A stretch of 64,000 nt of DNA from Williamsia phyllosphaerae (GCF_014635305.1 NZ_BMCS01000001.1:2480001-2544000), one strand, 5' to 3'. Shown: positions 28,704 to 38,024, counted from the stretch's first letter. Translations and numbers: made by a program. Notes: generated by a model not told the origin, from the letters alone.

Positions 28704-28719
28704 CTAGAACGTGTTCTAG
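28704..28719. promoter_or_regulatory. KstR-type operator (16-bp perfect palindrome)
   Basis: CTAGAACGTGTTCTAG is a perfect palindrome whose core TAGAACGTGTTCTA meets every fixed position of the KstR consensus TNNAACNNGTTNNA. It overlaps a possible -10 (TAGATT, 28717-28722) and lies 21 bases upstream of the GTG at 28741. KstR is the TetR-type repressor of sterol catabolism, released by 3-oxo-cholestenoyl-CoA. The match is read directly; regulator identity is inferred. Confidence 0.7.
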
Positions 28720-28740
28720 ATTCTGATGATGGGAGCCCTC

Positions 28741-29568
28741 GTGGCGAGTGAGTCCGTGTCCGGGAAATCGATCCTCGTCACCGGCGGTGGCAGCGGTATA
28801 GGCCTCGGCATCGCCGCCGCCCTCGTCGCAGAGGGGGCGACGGTGACGATCGCCGGCCGCAACCAGGAACGTCTCGACACCGCGGCCGCCGGTCTGTCCG
28901 GCGCCGGGACGGTGCACACGGTGTCCACCGACATCACCGACGAGGACCAGGTGGCCGCCGCGGTCGCGGTCGCCACCGCACACACCGGCCGCCTCGACGG
29001 CGTCGTGGCGTGCGCGGGCGGTAGCGAGACCATCGGTCCGGTGACCCAGATCGACAGCGCCGCATGGCGCAACACCGTCGACCTGAACATCAACGGGACG
29101 ATGTACACCCTCAAACACGCTGCGCGCGAACTCGTCCGCGGTGGCGGGGGATCGTTCGTCGCCATCTCGTCGATCGCCGCGTCCAACACCCACCGATGGT
29201 TCGGCGCCTACGGCGTGACCAAGTCCGGCGTGGACCATCTGGTCCGGCTCGGCGCGGACGAACTCGGTGCCAGCAACGTGCGCGTCAACGGGATCCGTCC
29301 CGGCCTGACCCGGACCGAGCTGGTGCAGATCGTGCTGGACTCACCGGAGCTGAGCGGGGACTACCGCGAGGCCACACCGCTGCCGCGGGTCGGCGAGGTC
29401 GCCGACATCGCCGCGCTGGCCGTGTTCCTGCTCGGGGACTCCTCGAGCTGGATCACCGGACAGATCATCAACGTCGACGGTGGGCAGATGCTGCGCCGCG
29501 GACCCGATTACAGCTCGATGCTCGAGGGCGTGTTCGGTGCCGACGGCCTGCGGGGCGTTGTCGAGTGA
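28741..29568 (+). CDS. SDR-family oxidoreductase under KstR-type control
   Basis: 275-aa classical SDR. TGGGSGIG at 14-21 binds the cofactor; the catalytic set is S (about 144, FVAISSIAAS), Y157 and K161 (YGVTKSG). INGIRPGLTRTELV and the C-terminal ITGQIINVDGGQ motif are present. I prefer GTG 28741, with GGGAG five bases before it, over ATG 28726, which would begin almost inside the operator. It probably acts on a steroid, CoA thioester or hydroxy-acid intermediate, because its operator is of sterol-catabolism type. The acetoacetate-decarboxylase-like gene follows directly. Confidence 0.84.
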   Translation: MASESVSGKSILVTGGGSGIGLGIAAALVAEGATVTIAGRNQERLDTAAAGLSGAGTVHTVSTDITDEDQVAAAVAVATAHTGRLDGVVACAGGSETIGPVTQIDSAAWRNTVDLNINGTMYTLKHAARELVRGGGGSFVAISSIAASNTHRWFGAYGVTKSGVDHLVRLGADELGASNVRVNGIRPGLTRTELVQIVLDSPELSGDYREATPLPRVGEVADIAALAVFLLGDSSSWITGQIINVDGGQMLRRGPDYSSMLEGVFGADGLRGVVE

Positions 29569-29600
29569 GCGGAGCGTCGAATGAGCGGGGACGGGCGGGC

Positions 29601-30332
29601 ATGACCGTGAGCACGCACGAGGTCCTCGGCCGCGAGGTCGCGATGCCGGTGCAGATCCGGGCCGCGACCGCCTTCACGTCGATGGTGTCGGTGTCGGCGG
29701 GCGCCGCCCAACGACTCATCGACCACACCGGGCTGCAGGTGCTTCGCTGGCGACCCGGCCGCGCGGTCTGCGTACTCGTGTTCGTCGACTACATCGACGG
29801 CGATCTGGGGCCGTACAACGAGTTCGGCGTGTGCTTCCTGGTGCGCGAGCACGGGCGCCGCGGCGGCGGTGTCCTCTCCGATCTCAGGTCGCTGGTCCGC
29901 GGACAGGGGTGCGCCTACATTCATCGTCTGCCCGTCGACGGTGACTTCACCCTCGCCGCCGGCCGGGGCATCTGGGGGTTCCCGAAGACGCTGGCGGAGT
30001 TCGACGTCGACCACGAGTCGCCGGTCAAGCGCGGTTCGTTGCGGGCCGACGACGCGTTGATCGCGTCGCTGGAGGTGTCGAAAGGGGTGTCGGTGCCCGA
30101 TTCACCGTCGGCGACGACGCTGACCGCCTACTCCCATCTCGACGGGGTCACCCGTGTTACGCCCTGGTCGATGCGCGCCGCGCAGACCCGGACCCGCCCG
30201 GGCGGGGCATCACTCACCCTGGGAACGCACCCCTTCGCCGACGAACTGCGCACACTCGACATCGGGCGCACGCTGATGAGCTCCTCGGTGGGTGCATTCA
30301 CCATGACGTTCGGCGACGCCGAGACCGTCTGA
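29601..30332 (+). CDS. Acetoacetate decarboxylase-like protein
   Basis: 243-aa ADC-fold protein (MPVQIRAATAFTSMV start; CVLVFVDYIDGDLGPYNEFGVCFLV; HRLPVDGDFTLAAGRGIWGFPKTLAEF). The GIWGFPK segment is the family hallmark, but whether it holds the Schiff-base lysine of true decarboxylases is unclear; many relatives are hydratases, aldolases or dehydratases. A GTG at 29565 overlapping the SDR stop (GTGA) is an alternative start that would couple the genes more tightly. Shared promoter and operator suggest one pathway with the SDR. Confidence 0.8.
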   Translation: MTVSTHEVLGREVAMPVQIRAATAFTSMVSVSAGAAQRLIDHTGLQVLRWRPGRAVCVLVFVDYIDGDLGPYNEFGVCFLVREHGRRGGGVLSDLRSLVRGQGCAYIHRLPVDGDFTLAAGRGIWGFPKTLAEFDVDHESPVKRGSLRADDALIASLEVSKGVSVPDSPSATTLTAYSHLDGVTRVTPWSMRAAQTRTRPGGASLTLGTHPFADELRTLDIGRTLMSSSVGAFTMTFGDAETV

Positions 30333-30357
30333 GAACGCCGGGACACCCCGATCTGGG

Positions 30358-30711
30358 ATGATCAGGGGCGTGCAGACCCTGTTGCTCTATCTCCTCGTCA
30401 TGGCGGTGGTGGTCGCCGTGGTCTTCGCCGTCGTCTGGTTCGCCTTCGGTCGCGGTGAGGATCTCCCGCCGATCGAGCGTGACGCGACGCTGACACGCCT
30501 GCCGCGAGCGGGCATCTCGGGCGACGACGTCCGCAGGCTGCGTTTCGCGCTGGTTCTGCGGGGTTACAAACAGTCCGAAGTCGACTGGGCCCTCGAGAAA
30601 TTGGCCAGGGAGGTCGATGAGCTGCGCACCGTCATCGTCGACCTCCAGGGCCGCGACGCCAACGACTTCTCGCGGCGCGAACCGGATGCGGCGCAGGTCG
30701 ACGAGACGTGA
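30358..30711 (+). CDS. Membrane-anchored DivIVA-domain protein
   Basis: 117-aa protein with one N-terminal transmembrane helix (about residues 7-30) and a short DivIVA-like motif (RFALVLRGYKQSEVDWALEKL) followed by a coiled coil (LAREVDELRTVIVDLQG). Actinobacterial proteins of this size (Rv1209 type) share both parts and are thought to sit at growth poles or septa. ATG 30358 and GTG 30370 are both possible starts; the latter begins directly before the membrane helix. It starts 25 bases after the ADC-like gene and could be cotranscribed with it. Confidence 0.83.
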   Translation: MIRGVQTLLLYLLVMAVVVAVVFAVVWFAFGRGEDLPPIERDATLTRLPRAGISGDDVRRLRFALVLRGYKQSEVDWALEKLAREVDELRTVIVDLQGRDANDFSRREPDAAQVDET

Positions 30712-30759
30712 GCCGTATCATTGACAGGGTTGACCCGCGGTGAGTGCGATTCGTCGGGT

Positions 30760-30787
30760 CTGACAGACCAGTTCAACCGCATAGAAT
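30760..30787 (+). promoter_or_regulatory. Sigma-70-type promoter for the DUF3117 gene
   Basis: CTGACA (30760-30765), a 16-base spacer and TAGAAT (30782-30787) each match the -35 and -10 consensus at five of six positions. Predicted transcription start is about 40 bases before the ATG at 30835, whose AGGGAG ribosome site is at 30821-30826. Confidence 0.62.
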
Positions 30788-30834
30788 CAGATTCCGTGCC
30801 GTGATCGGCGAGGATCGACAAGGGAGCATGTGAC

Positions 30835-31005
30835 ATGGCGGCGATGAAGCCACGGACCGGCGACGGTCCCCTTGAAGCAGCCAAGGAAGGGCGAGGAATC
30901 GTCGTACGGATACCCATCGAGGGTGGTGGCAGGCTCGTTGTCGAACTCACTCCGGACGAGGCCGCTGCGCTCGGCGAAGAACTGCGTGGCGTCGTCGCGG
31001 GCTGA
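30835..31005 (+). CDS. DUF3117 small protein
   Basis: 56-aa protein MAAMKPRTGDGPLEAAKEGR, followed by GIVVRIPIEGGGRLVVELTP and a short helix ending GVVAG. This is the conserved actinobacterial DUF3117 family (Rv1211 type): nearly invariant, one per genome, function unknown. A strong ribosome site and a recognisable sigma-70 promoter suggest good expression. The methyltransferase gene starts 34 bases after its stop. Confidence 0.9.
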   Translation: MAAMKPRTGDGPLEAAKEGRGIVVRIPIEGGGRLVVELTPDEAAALGEELRGVVAG

Positions 31006-31039
31006 CCGGCCCGTCTCGGCTCGTCGCTGAGCCGCCGAC

Positions 31040-31879
31040 ATGTTGTCGGCGATCATCGATCTTCTCGATTGTCCGGTGTGCCAGGGTGACCTGGACATCG
31101 ATGAGTCCTCGGTCATCTGCGACCGCGGGCACACCTTCGACATCGCGCGCCAGGGGTACGTGTCCTTGCTGTCCGGTTCCGCCGGGAAGCTGCACTCCGA
31201 TTCCGTCGCGATGGTCTCGGCGCGTGAGCGTGTGCTCGGCTCCGGTCTCTACGAACCCATCGGCGATGCCGTCGTTGAGCTCACCGAGGGTGCGGTGACC
31301 CTCGATGTGGGTGCGGGGACCGGCCAATACCTCAGCAGGTGCCTCGATGGGCAGGGCCCCGATGCGCGTGGGGTCGGACTGGACCTGTCCAAGGCGGGCG
31401 CGCGGGCCATCGCCCGTGCCCACCCGCGGATCGGGTCGGTCATCGCCGATGCGTGGCAACGACTTCCGGTACGTGACGACAGCGTCGACACGGTGCTGTC
31501 GGTGTTCGCGCCGCGCAATGTCGCGGAGTTCGCCCGTGTTCTGTCCCCGGGCGGTGCGCTGGTGGTGGTGACCCCGACCCCCCGACATCTCGCCGAGATC
31601 GTCGAGTCCATGGGCATGATCGGCGTCGACCCGGCCAAGCCCGAACGGATCGGCAACACCCTCGGCGCCGCGTTCACCCGCACCGAGCGGATCTCGGTGG
31701 AACACACGATGACTCTTGACCGTGGCCTGGTTGCCGACATCGTCACGATGGGCCCGTCGGCGTATCACCTGTCCGCCGACGAGATCACCGATCGCGCCGC
31801 CGCACTCGCCGAGCGCGTCGACGTCGTGTGCTCGGTGACGGTGTCGCGCTACGAGGCGCAGACCGACCGGACGCGCTAG
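31040..31879 (+). CDS. 23S rRNA (guanine-N1)-methyltransferase, RlmA/TlrB-like
   Basis: 279-aa SAM methyltransferase. An N-terminal zinc knuckle (C11, C14, C27, H31 in CPVC...CDRGHTFD) and the QGYVSLL segment are typical of RlmA(I)/RlmA(II), which methylate G745 or G748 in 23S rRNA; the latter gives tylosin resistance. The SAM site is LDVGAGTGQYL, followed by GLDLSKAGARAIA and VFAPRN. The TAG stop overlaps the opposed stop of glgM (CTAG at 31876-31879). Which guanine it methylates cannot be told from sequence alone. Confidence 0.85.
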   Translation: MLSAIIDLLDCPVCQGDLDIDESSVICDRGHTFDIARQGYVSLLSGSAGKLHSDSVAMVSARERVLGSGLYEPIGDAVVELTEGAVTLDVGAGTGQYLSRCLDGQGPDARGVGLDLSKAGARAIARAHPRIGSVIADAWQRLPVRDDSVDTVLSVFAPRNVAEFARVLSPGGALVVVTPTPRHLAEIVESMGMIGVDPAKPERIGNTLGAAFTRTERISVEHTMTLDRGLVADIVTMGPSAYHLSADEITDRAAALAERVDVVCSVTVSRYEAQTDRTR

Positions 31880-33048
31880 CGCGCCGAGAGCGCCGTGTTG
31901 TAGACGGTCATGGTCTGCTCGGCGATCGAGCCCCAGGAGAACTCGGCGATCGCCCGTTCCCGGCCCGCCACGCCCATCTCCGATGCGCGCGCGGGGTCGG
32001 CGACGAGGGAGTTCACCGCCGAGGCGAGTGCGCCCTCGAACGCGGACTCGTCGGCCACGTCGTAGTGCACGAGTAGCCCGGTGACCTGATCGCGCACGAC
32101 CTCCGGGATCCCGCCGACGTCGGAGGCGACCACCGCGGTGCCGCAGGCCATGGCCTCGAGGTTCACGATCCCCAACGGCTCGTAGATCGAGGGGCAGACG
32201 AAAACAACCGCAGCCGAGAGGATCTCGCGGATCCGGTCGGTGGGCAGCATCTCCTGGACCCAGTACACGCCGTCGCGGGTGGCCGACAGCTCGTCGACCG
32301 CGGCGGCGATCTCCGCCCCGATCTCGGGGGTGTCCGGGGCGCCCGCGCACAGCACGAGCTGCAGATCGGGGTCGAAGGAGTGGGCGGCCGCGACGAGGTG
32401 TCGGACCCCCTTCTGCCGGGTGATCCGACCGACGAACACCGCGATGGGTCGGTCCGGGTCGACCCCGAGTGACGCCAATGTCGACTCGCCCGCGAACGGG
32501 TCGGGTTCGGGGAACCAGATGTCGGTGTCGATGCCGTTGCGCACCACATGGACCCGCTCCGGGTCGAGTCGGGGGTAGGCGTCGCAGACGTCCACCCGCA
32601 TCCCGGCGCTGACGGCGATCACCGCGTCGGCGTACTCGATGGCGTTGCGCTCGGCCCAACTCGACACCCGGTAGCCGCCGCCGAGCTGCTCGGCCTTCCA
32701 CGGTCGCCGTGGTTCGAGCGAGTGCGCGGTGAGGATGTGAGGCACGTCGTAGAGCTGTGCGGCCAGATGGCCGGCGAGGCCGGTGTACCAGGTGTGCGAG
32801 TGCACCACCTCGGCGTCGGCCGCGCCCGCGACCATGCGCAGATCGGCCGACAGTGTCGTCAGAGCGGCGTTGGCGCCGGTCAGTCCGGGGTCCGCGGTGT
32901 AGACCTGCGCGGTGTCCCGAGGGGCGCCCATGGCGTGCACATCCACCTCGGCCAACGACCGCAGGTGGCGGACGAGCTCGGTGACGTGGACACCCGCGCC
33001 TCCATAGACCTCGGGCGGATACTCGCGCGTCATCATCGCCACTCGCAT
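31876..33048 (-). CDS. glgM: GT4 glycosyltransferase, alpha-maltose-1-phosphate synthase
   Basis: 390-aa GT-B enzyme. In mycobacteria the orthologue joins ADP-glucose and glucose-1-phosphate to maltose-1-phosphate, the GlgE substrate for alpha-glucan and capsule. Motifs: MMTREYPPEVYGGAGVHVTE at the N-terminus, VFVGRITRQKGVRHLV, and the CPSIYEPLGIVNLEAMACGT nucleotide-sugar motif with EPLGIVNLE. The message looks leaderless (see 33049-33171). It is divergent from glgC, which makes its donor, and this pairing makes the call firm. Older annotation would be glycogen synthase GlgA. Confidence 0.92.
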   Translation of the reverse strand: MRVAMMTREYPPEVYGGAGVHVTELVRHLRSLAEVDVHAMGAPRDTAQVYTADPGLTGANAALTTLSADLRMVAGAADAEVVHSHTWYTGLAGHLAAQLYDVPHILTAHSLEPRRPWKAEQLGGGYRVSSWAERNAIEYADAVIAVSAGMRVDVCDAYPRLDPERVHVVRNGIDTDIWFPEPDPFAGESTLASLGVDPDRPIAVFVGRITRQKGVRHLVAAAHSFDPDLQLVLCAGAPDTPEIGAEIAAAVDELSATRDGVYWVQEMLPTDRIREILSAAVVFVCPSIYEPLGIVNLEAMACGTAVVASDVGGIPEVVRDQVTGLLVHYDVADESAFEGALASAVNSLVADPARASEMGVAGRERAIAEFSWGSIAEQTMTVYNTALSAR

Positions 33049-33171
33049 ACCCGAACGCTATCCCGGTGCGCCGGATCTCGCCATCACACCGACCCGGGGT
33101 GGCGCCGGCGAAGACGGGCGGATCGTCGCAGAACGTAGCCGGGAACCCCAATGGCGGATAAGTTGGACAGT
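33049..33171. promoter_or_regulatory. Divergent leaderless promoters of glgM and glgC
   Basis: On the minus strand TAGCGT (33055-33060) ends six bases before the glgM ATG at 33048. On the plus strand TAAGTT (33159-33164) ends seven bases before GTG 33172. Both fit TANNNT and neither gene has a ribosome site. This also favours GTG 33172 over the upstream ATG 33151 as the glgC start. Confidence 0.55.
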
Positions 33172-34389
33172 GTGAGATCACAGCCGCACGTGCTCGGGAT
33201 CGTGCTCGCCGGCGGCGAGGGAAAGCGTTTGTATCCCTTGACCATGGACCGCGCGAAACCCGCCGTCCCGTTCGGTGGCGCGTATCGCCTCATCGACTTC
33301 GTCCTCAGCAACCTGGTCAACGCCGGGTATCAACGTCTGTGCGTGCTGACGCAGTACAAATCGCACTCGCTCGACCGGCACATCTCCCAGACGTGGCGGT
33401 TGTCGGGGTTCAACGGCGAATACATCACGCCCGTCCCGGCGCAGCAGCGCCTCGGGCCCCGGTGGTACACCGGCAGCGCCGACGCGATCTTCCAGTCACT
33501 CAACCTGGTCTACGACGAGGAGCCGGACTACATCGTGGTCTTCGGTGCCGACCACGTGTACCGGATGGATCCCGAGCAGATGGTGCAGGCGCACATCGAG
33601 TCCGGGGCGGCGGCGACCGTCGCGGGCATCCGCGTCCCGCGCAGTGAGGCGTTCGCGTTCGGATGCATCGACGCCGACGAGTCCGGTCGGATCACGCAGT
33701 TCCTCGAGAAGCCGACGGACCCGCCCGGCACACCGGACGATCCCGAGGCGACGTTCGCCTCGATGGGCAACTACGTGTTCACCACCTCCGCGCTGGTGGA
33801 GGCGATCCGCGCCGACGCCGAGGACAGCGACTCCGACCACGACATGGGCGGCGACATCATCCCGGGTTTCGTGAACCGGGGCGAGGCCCACGTCTACGAC
33901 TTCAAGGACAACGAGGTCCCCGGGGCCACCGAGCGCGACAAGGGTTACTGGCGCGACGTGGGGACGCTCGACGCGTTCTACGACGCGCACATGGATCTCG
34001 TGTCGGTGCACCCGGTGTTCAACCTCTACAACCGTCGGTGGCCGATCCGCGGTGCCGCCGAGAACCTGGCGCCCGCAAAGTTCGTCCACGGTGGGTTGGC
34101 GCAGGAATCGGTGGTCGGCGCGGGATCGATCATCTCCGCGGCCACGGTGCGCAACTCGGTGCTCAGCTCCAACGTGATCATCGAGGACGGCGCCACGGTG
34201 GAGGGCAGTGTGCTCATGCCCGGTGTCCGCATCGGTCGGGGCGCGGTGGTGCGCAAGGCGATCCTGGACAAGAACGTGGTCGTCGGACCCGGCGAGATCC
34301 TCGGTGTCGAACTCGAACGCGACCGCGAGAAGTACGCGGTCAGTGCGGGCGGTGTGGTCGCCGTCGGCAAGGGCGTCAGGCTGGGCTGA
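33172..34389 (+). CDS. glgC: Glucose-1-phosphate adenylyltransferase
   Basis: 405-aa ADP-glucose pyrophosphorylase, the committed step to alpha-glucan. [16 protein letters not shown] at the N-terminus is the nucleotidyltransferase signature; [23 protein letters not shown] and [10 protein letters not shown] (catalytic Asp) follow, and the C-terminus is a left-handed beta-helix ([19 protein letters not shown]). Start GTG 33172 gives the N-terminus and length usual in mycobacteria and fits the leaderless -10. The end overlaps the minus-strand Nudix gene by 14 bases. Its product feeds GlgM. Confidence 0.95.
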   Translation: MRSQPHVLGIVLAGGEGKRLYPLTMDRAKPAVPFGGAYRLIDFVLSNLVNAGYQRLCVLTQYKSHSLDRHISQTWRLSGFNGEYITPVPAQQRLGPRWYTGSADAIFQSLNLVYDEEPDYIVVFGADHVYRMDPEQMVQAHIESGAAATVAGIRVPRSEAFAFGCIDADESGRITQFLEKPTDPPGTPDDPEATFASMGNYVFTTSALVEAIRADAEDSDSDHDMGGDIIPGFVNRGEAHVYDFKDNEVPGATERDKGYWRDVGTLDAFYDAHMDLVSVHPVFNLYNRRWPIRGAAENLAPAKFVHGGLAQESVVGAGSIISAATVRNSVLSSNVIIEDGATVEGSVLMPGVRIGRGAVVRKAILDKNVVVGPGEILGVELERDREKYAVSAGGVVAVGKGVRLG

Positions 34390-34960
34390 CGCCCCTGGCC
34401 GCGGCGAGTGCCGCGGCCACCAGGTCGCCCATCTCGGGTCGATGGGTGTCGTCGGGCAGGTCGTCGACCGGCCACCATCGCAGATCGACCGATTCGTCGC
34501 TGCGCACGATGTCGGGTAGTCCGCCGCCGTCGACCTCGGGTGCGATCCCGAGGAACCGGACGTCGAGGTGACGGGTCGGGACTCCCAGCGAGCAGGTGAT
34601 CGGATGTGTGTGCAGCGCAATCGGGTTCACCGACAGCGACAGATCCGGTATACCCGATTCCTCGCGCGCCTCGCGGGCCGCGGCGTCGCGCAGGGTGTCG
34701 TCGGACTCCTCGCAGTGCCCGCCCACCTGGATCCACGCGCCGACCCGTGGGTGGAGCGTCAGCAGCGTGTGTGTGCCGGTGTGGTCCAGGATCAACGTCG
34801 ACGCCGTCAGGTGGCCCGGCGCGCAGCTGCGCAGACACGCGTCGTCTCGCGCGGCGAGGAACGCGAGCACGGTGTGTCGCATCGAATCCTGCGAACGGTC
34901 GGTGATCTCCCAGCCGGTGAGCATCTCCGTCGCCGACGTGTGCAGACTCGCGGTACTCAT
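34376..34960 (-). CDS. Nudix hydrolase coupled to fbiB
   Basis: 194-aa Nudix protein. The box [20 protein letters not shown] ending ESGI keeps the REARE-E-S-G core (E100, E101) but has one extra residue in the first spacer and D instead of the first conserved glutamate, so it is a variant. Its ATG overlaps the fbiB stop (ATGA at 34957-34960); thus it belongs to the fbiA-fbiB operon. It could act on nucleotide or cofactor intermediates of F420 synthesis, but nothing in the sequence fixes a substrate. Its 3' end overlaps glgC. Confidence 0.83.
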   Translation of the reverse strand: MSTASLHTSATEMLTGWEITDRSQDSMRHTVLAFLAARDDACLRSCAPGHLTASTLILDHTGTHTLLTLHPRVGAWIQVGGHCEESDDTLRDAAAREAREESGIPDLSLSVNPIALHTHPITCSLGVPTRHLDVRFLGIAPEVDGGGLPDIVRSDESVDLRWWPVDDLPDDTHRPEMGDLVAAALAAARGVSPA

Positions 34961-36342
34961 CGGATCTCCACCAGACCGTCGGTCGTGGCCGGCGTGCGCA
35001 GCGTGGGCGCGTCCAGCGAATGGCCGATGGCGATGGCGCCCAACGGTTCCCATTCGGCCGGGACCTCGAGCTCGGTCGTGACCACATCGCGCGCGAAGAT
35101 CGTCGAGCCCACCCAGCAACTCCCGACACCGCGTACCGACAGCGCGACCAGCAATCCCTGGACGGCGGCGCCGACGGCGACGGTGAACATGGTGTGCTCG
35201 GCCGTCGCCCGTGCGGAGTCGGGATAGTCGTGTGCGCCGTCCATCGTCAGCATCGGGACGACGAGTTCGGGGGCGTCGTAGAGCAACTGACCGCGGGCGA
35301 TCCGACGCTCGACCGATTCCGTTGTCTTGCCGTCGGCTTCGAGATCGGTCCGCCAGCGGTCGGCCATGGCGTCGAGCAGACGTCGGCGGCGGTCGGGGTC
35401 ACGGACCCACACGAACCGCACCGGGTGGGTGTGGTGTGGCGCCGGGGCGGTGAGCGCCTCGGCGAAGGCGGCGTGCATGTCGTCCTCGGCGACCGGGGTG
35501 TCCGCGAAGGCGCGCACCGACCGGCGCGTGAGCAGGGCCTGTCCGCGGCCGAGTTCGATGGCTTCGTTCGTCCCCAGCCAGAACAGGTCGTCCTCCCCGG
35601 GGCGGACGAGATCGCGCGCACTCGAACCGTTGTCGCGGGGGTGTAGTCCCCGCACGATGGCGACGGGGGTCTCGCCGAGCTTCCCCTTGACCAGGTCAGC
35701 GGCGGCCGCGATCTCGTCGACGACGGCGATGTCGGTGACGATCAGCTCGTTGCCGTGCCGGTCGACGGTCCCGTCGTAGGGGTGGGTGACGGCGATGCCC
35801 GCGGCGCCGATGGCCGCGTCGATCTGCCCGTTGCGCCAGGCGCGACCCATGGTGTCGGTGACGACCACCGCGACCTGAACGCCGAGCCGCTCCGCGAGCG
35901 CCGCGCGCAGACCCCGCGCGCTGGCGTCGGGATCGACCGGCAGCAGCGCGAGTTGATCGGTGTCGACGTTCGAGCCGTCGACCCCGGCGGCAGCCTGCAC
36001 GATCCCGAGCGCGTTCTCGGTGATCAGTGTGCGGTTCTTGCGGGCCAGGACACGAACGGACTCGTTCTCGACGAGAGTGCGGCGCAACACGTCCCGCTCG
36101 TGGGGGTCGCTCGGCGCGGTGACCATGCGTCCCTCGACCTTGGAGAAGATCTTGCTGGTGACCACGAGGATGTCGTCGTCCCGCAGATCGGGGGCCGCCC
36201 GGGCGATCTCGCCGGCGATGTCGTCACCGACGGTGAAGCGGGGGAGCCCCGGTACCGCGATCAGCGTGATCTCGCCGGTGGCCGCGTGATCGGCGGGGAC
36301 GTGCGCGACCGGGCCGAGGTCGCTTGTGCCTGTGTCGCTCAT
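34957..36342 (-). CDS. fbiB: Coenzyme F420:L-glutamate ligase / FMN-dependent dehydrogenase
   Basis: 461-aa bifunctional enzyme. The N-terminal half (about 1-245) is the CofE gamma-glutamyl ligase: [55 protein letters not shown]. The C-terminal half (about 250-461) is a nitroreductase fold ([17 protein letters not shown]) that reduces dehydro-F420-0. Together they mature F420-0 and add the glutamate tail. Length equals that of mycobacterial FbiB. The ATG overlaps the fbiA stop and the stop overlaps the Nudix gene start, so three genes are coupled. Confidence 0.95.
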   Translation of the reverse strand: MSDTGTSDLGPVAHVPADHAATGEITLIAVPGLPRFTVGDDIAGEIARAAPDLRDDDILVVTSKIFSKVEGRMVTAPSDPHERDVLRRTLVENESVRVLARKNRTLITENALGIVQAAAGVDGSNVDTDQLALLPVDPDASARGLRAALAERLGVQVAVVVTDTMGRAWRNGQIDAAIGAAGIAVTHPYDGTVDRHGNELIVTDIAVVDEIAAAADLVKGKLGETPVAIVRGLHPRDNGSSARDLVRPGEDDLFWLGTNEAIELGRGQALLTRRSVRAFADTPVAEDDMHAAFAEALTAPAPHHTHPVRFVWVRDPDRRRRLLDAMADRWRTDLEADGKTTESVERRIARGQLLYDAPELVVPMLTMDGAHDYPDSARATAEHTMFTVAVGAAVQGLLVALSVRGVGSCWVGSTIFARDVVTTELEVPAEWEPLGAIAIGHSLDAPTLRTPATTDGLVEIR

Positions 36343-37376
36343 GCCGGGGTCACGGGGACGCCCACGAGATCACAGGCGTCGCGGACCATCTGGGCCGTCG
36401 CACTCGGCTCGGTCATCAGCAGCGGCACCGCGCGGGTGGCGACCCCGGGGATGTCGGCGGTGTCGCCGGGGGCGACGAGCCAACCGTCGAGGATGCCGGT
36501 GCCCGAACGGGCGCCGTAGTGGGCCCCGATGGCCTCGGCGGTGGTCTCGACCCCGATCACCGACAGACACTCGTCGGCCATGCCGCGCAGGGGGGCGCCG
36601 CCGATCACGGGGGAGATGCCGACGACGGGCGCCGACGTCGTCCGCAACGCAGCACGCACGCCGGGGACGCTGATGATCGCGCCGATGCTGACGACCGGGT
36701 TGCTCGGGGCGAGCAGGACGATGTCGGCGTCGGCGATGGCGTCGAGCACGCCGGGTGCCGGCTTCGCGTCGTCCGAGCCCACCTGCGCGAACCCGTGCGT
36801 GGGGATCTTGGCGCGGTAGCGCACCCACCACTCCTGGAAGTGGATCGCGACCTTGTCGTCCGGTGACGGGGAGCCGGCGCCCGCGCCGAGCACATCGCCG
36901 CTGCGGTTGACCACGACGTGGGTCTCGTGGCGATCGTCGGTGGCCGGGATGAGGCGCACACCGGGCTGCCACCGCTTGCACAGCGCCTCGGTGATGTCGG
37001 AGAGACGGTATCCCGCGTCGAGCATCTGCGTGCGGATGAGATGCGTTGCGAGGTCCCGATCACCGAGTCCGAACCAGTCCGGGTCGGCACCGTAGGCCGC
37101 GAGTTCTTCCTTGGCGTTCCACGTCTCGTCCTCGCGGCCCCACCCGCGCTCGGTGTCGATGCCGCCGCCGAGGGTGTACATGCAGGTGTCGAGGTCGGGG
37201 CAGATCCGGACGCCGTGCATCCAGGCGTCGTCACCGATGTTGACCACCGCGGTCACCGAGTTCGCCGAATCGCCGTCGCCCGCACCGGCCGGGAACGGGG
37301 TCGGTCCGAGGAGGTGGCGCACGCCGTCGAGGAATCGCGCGCCCCCGACGCCGCCGACGAGAACCGTTGTCTTCAC
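36339..37376 (-). CDS. fbiA: 2-phospho-L-lactate/PEP transferase (CofD-type)
   Basis: 345-aa enzyme joining the activated phospholactate or phosphoenolpyruvate guanosine donor to FO to give (dehydro-)F420-0. The N-terminal [20 protein letters not shown] is the CofD hallmark; [33 protein letters not shown] and [14 protein letters not shown] follow in family order. The start is a GTG at 37376, just downstream of a TAGAGT -10, so the message may be leaderless. It is divergent from whiB2, the arrangement found in mycobacteria. Confidence 0.95.
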   Translation of the reverse strand: MKTTVLVGGVGGARFLDGVRHLLGPTPFPAGAGDGDSANSVTAVVNIGDDAWMHGVRICPDLDTCMYTLGGGIDTERGWGREDETWNAKEELAAYGADPDWFGLGDRDLATHLIRTQMLDAGYRLSDITEALCKRWQPGVRLIPATDDRHETHVVVNRSGDVLGAGAGSPSPDDKVAIHFQEWWVRYRAKIPTHGFAQVGSDDAKPAPGVLDAIADADIVLLAPSNPVVSIGAIISVPGVRAALRTTSAPVVGISPVIGGAPLRGMADECLSVIGVETTAEAIGAHYGARSGTGILDGWLVAPGDTADIPGVATRAVPLLMTEPSATAQMVRDACDLVGVPVTPA

Positions 37377-37694
37377 GACGACCTACTCTAGTGCGGAGCC
37401 GGCGGGGGTGACCGCACGCGGGCGGCGAGCGGGCCGGAGGGGCCGGCCGGTGTGCTCCGCGACACACCTGTCGTGTCGAGACACCGAATCGTCGGCGCCG
37501 GGTGGTATTGGGAATTTGGCTGTTCCGCTTGACCGCACCAGTGCCCGCCGTGTCTAATCACATCAGTGTCATTATCGTTTCGTGATCGAGAATCGTTGAG
37601 CCGCTTCGAATTCGATCACATGTTCGAATCCGGGCAGATTACGGCACAGGCGAACACCCACACCACTTTCTATCCGAGATGAGGAGGCCCGGCG
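37377..37694. promoter_or_regulatory. 318-base divergent region between fbiA and whiB2
   Basis: Leftward, TAGAGT (minus strand, 37385-37390) ends eight bases before the fbiA GTG, consistent with a leaderless fbiA transcript. Rightward, TTGACC (37529-37534) and TCTAAT (37553-37558), 18 bases apart, form a candidate whiB2 promoter with a leader of roughly 130 bases. GGAGG lies at 37682-37686 before the whiB2 ATG. Two TTCGAA hexamers flank a short A/T-rich stretch around 37607-37637. No further ORF is visible. Confidence 0.55.
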
Positions 37695-38024
37695 ATGACT
37701 TCTGAGAACCTGATGAGCAACGGCCTTCATTCGCACGCGCCCGCACCACAGGCGCCCCACCTGAGCATTGTCCCCGACGACTTCGATGCGCTGTTCGACA
37801 ACATCGAGGACCAGTGGCAGGACCGCGCCCTGTGCGCCCAGACCGACCCCGAGGCGTTCTTCCCCGAGAAGGGCGGATCGACCCGCGAGGCCAAGCGCAT
37901 CTGCCAGGGATGCGAGGTCAAGCCCGAATGCCTGGAGTACGCCCTGCACAAGGACGAGCGCTTCGGGATCTGGGGCGGTCTCTCCGAGCGCGAACGTCGC
38001 CGCCTCAAGCGCGGCATCATCTGA
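37695..38024 (+). CDS. whiB2: WhiB2-type Fe-S transcription factor
   Basis: 109-aa WhiB protein. The four cluster cysteines are C47, C70, C73 and C79 (C-x22-C-x2-C-x5-C), followed by the GIWGG turn at 91-95 and the basic tail RERRRLKRG, the DNA-contact region. WhiB2/WhmD (WhiB of Streptomyces) works with WhiA in septation and cell-division control. Ribosome site GAGGAGG sits ten bases before ATG. Position beside fbiA is that of mycobacterial whiB2. The N-terminal 30 residues are His/Pro/Ala-rich and variable. Confidence 0.94.
   Translation: MTSENLMSNGLHSHAPAPQAPHLSIVPDDFDALFDNIEDQWQDRALCAQTDPEAFFPEKGGSTREAKRICQGCEVKPECLEYALHKDERFGIWGGLSERERRRLKRGII

Noticed and set aside
30947..33181. 744-aa minus-strand frame across DUF3117, the methyltransferase and glgM
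   Set aside because: Arg-rich composition typical of the wrong frame; it crosses genes on both strands.
37607..37637. SOS (LexA) box upstream of whiB2
   Set aside because: TTCGAA occurs twice, but the arms do not fit TCGAAC-N4-GTTCGA with correct spacing.
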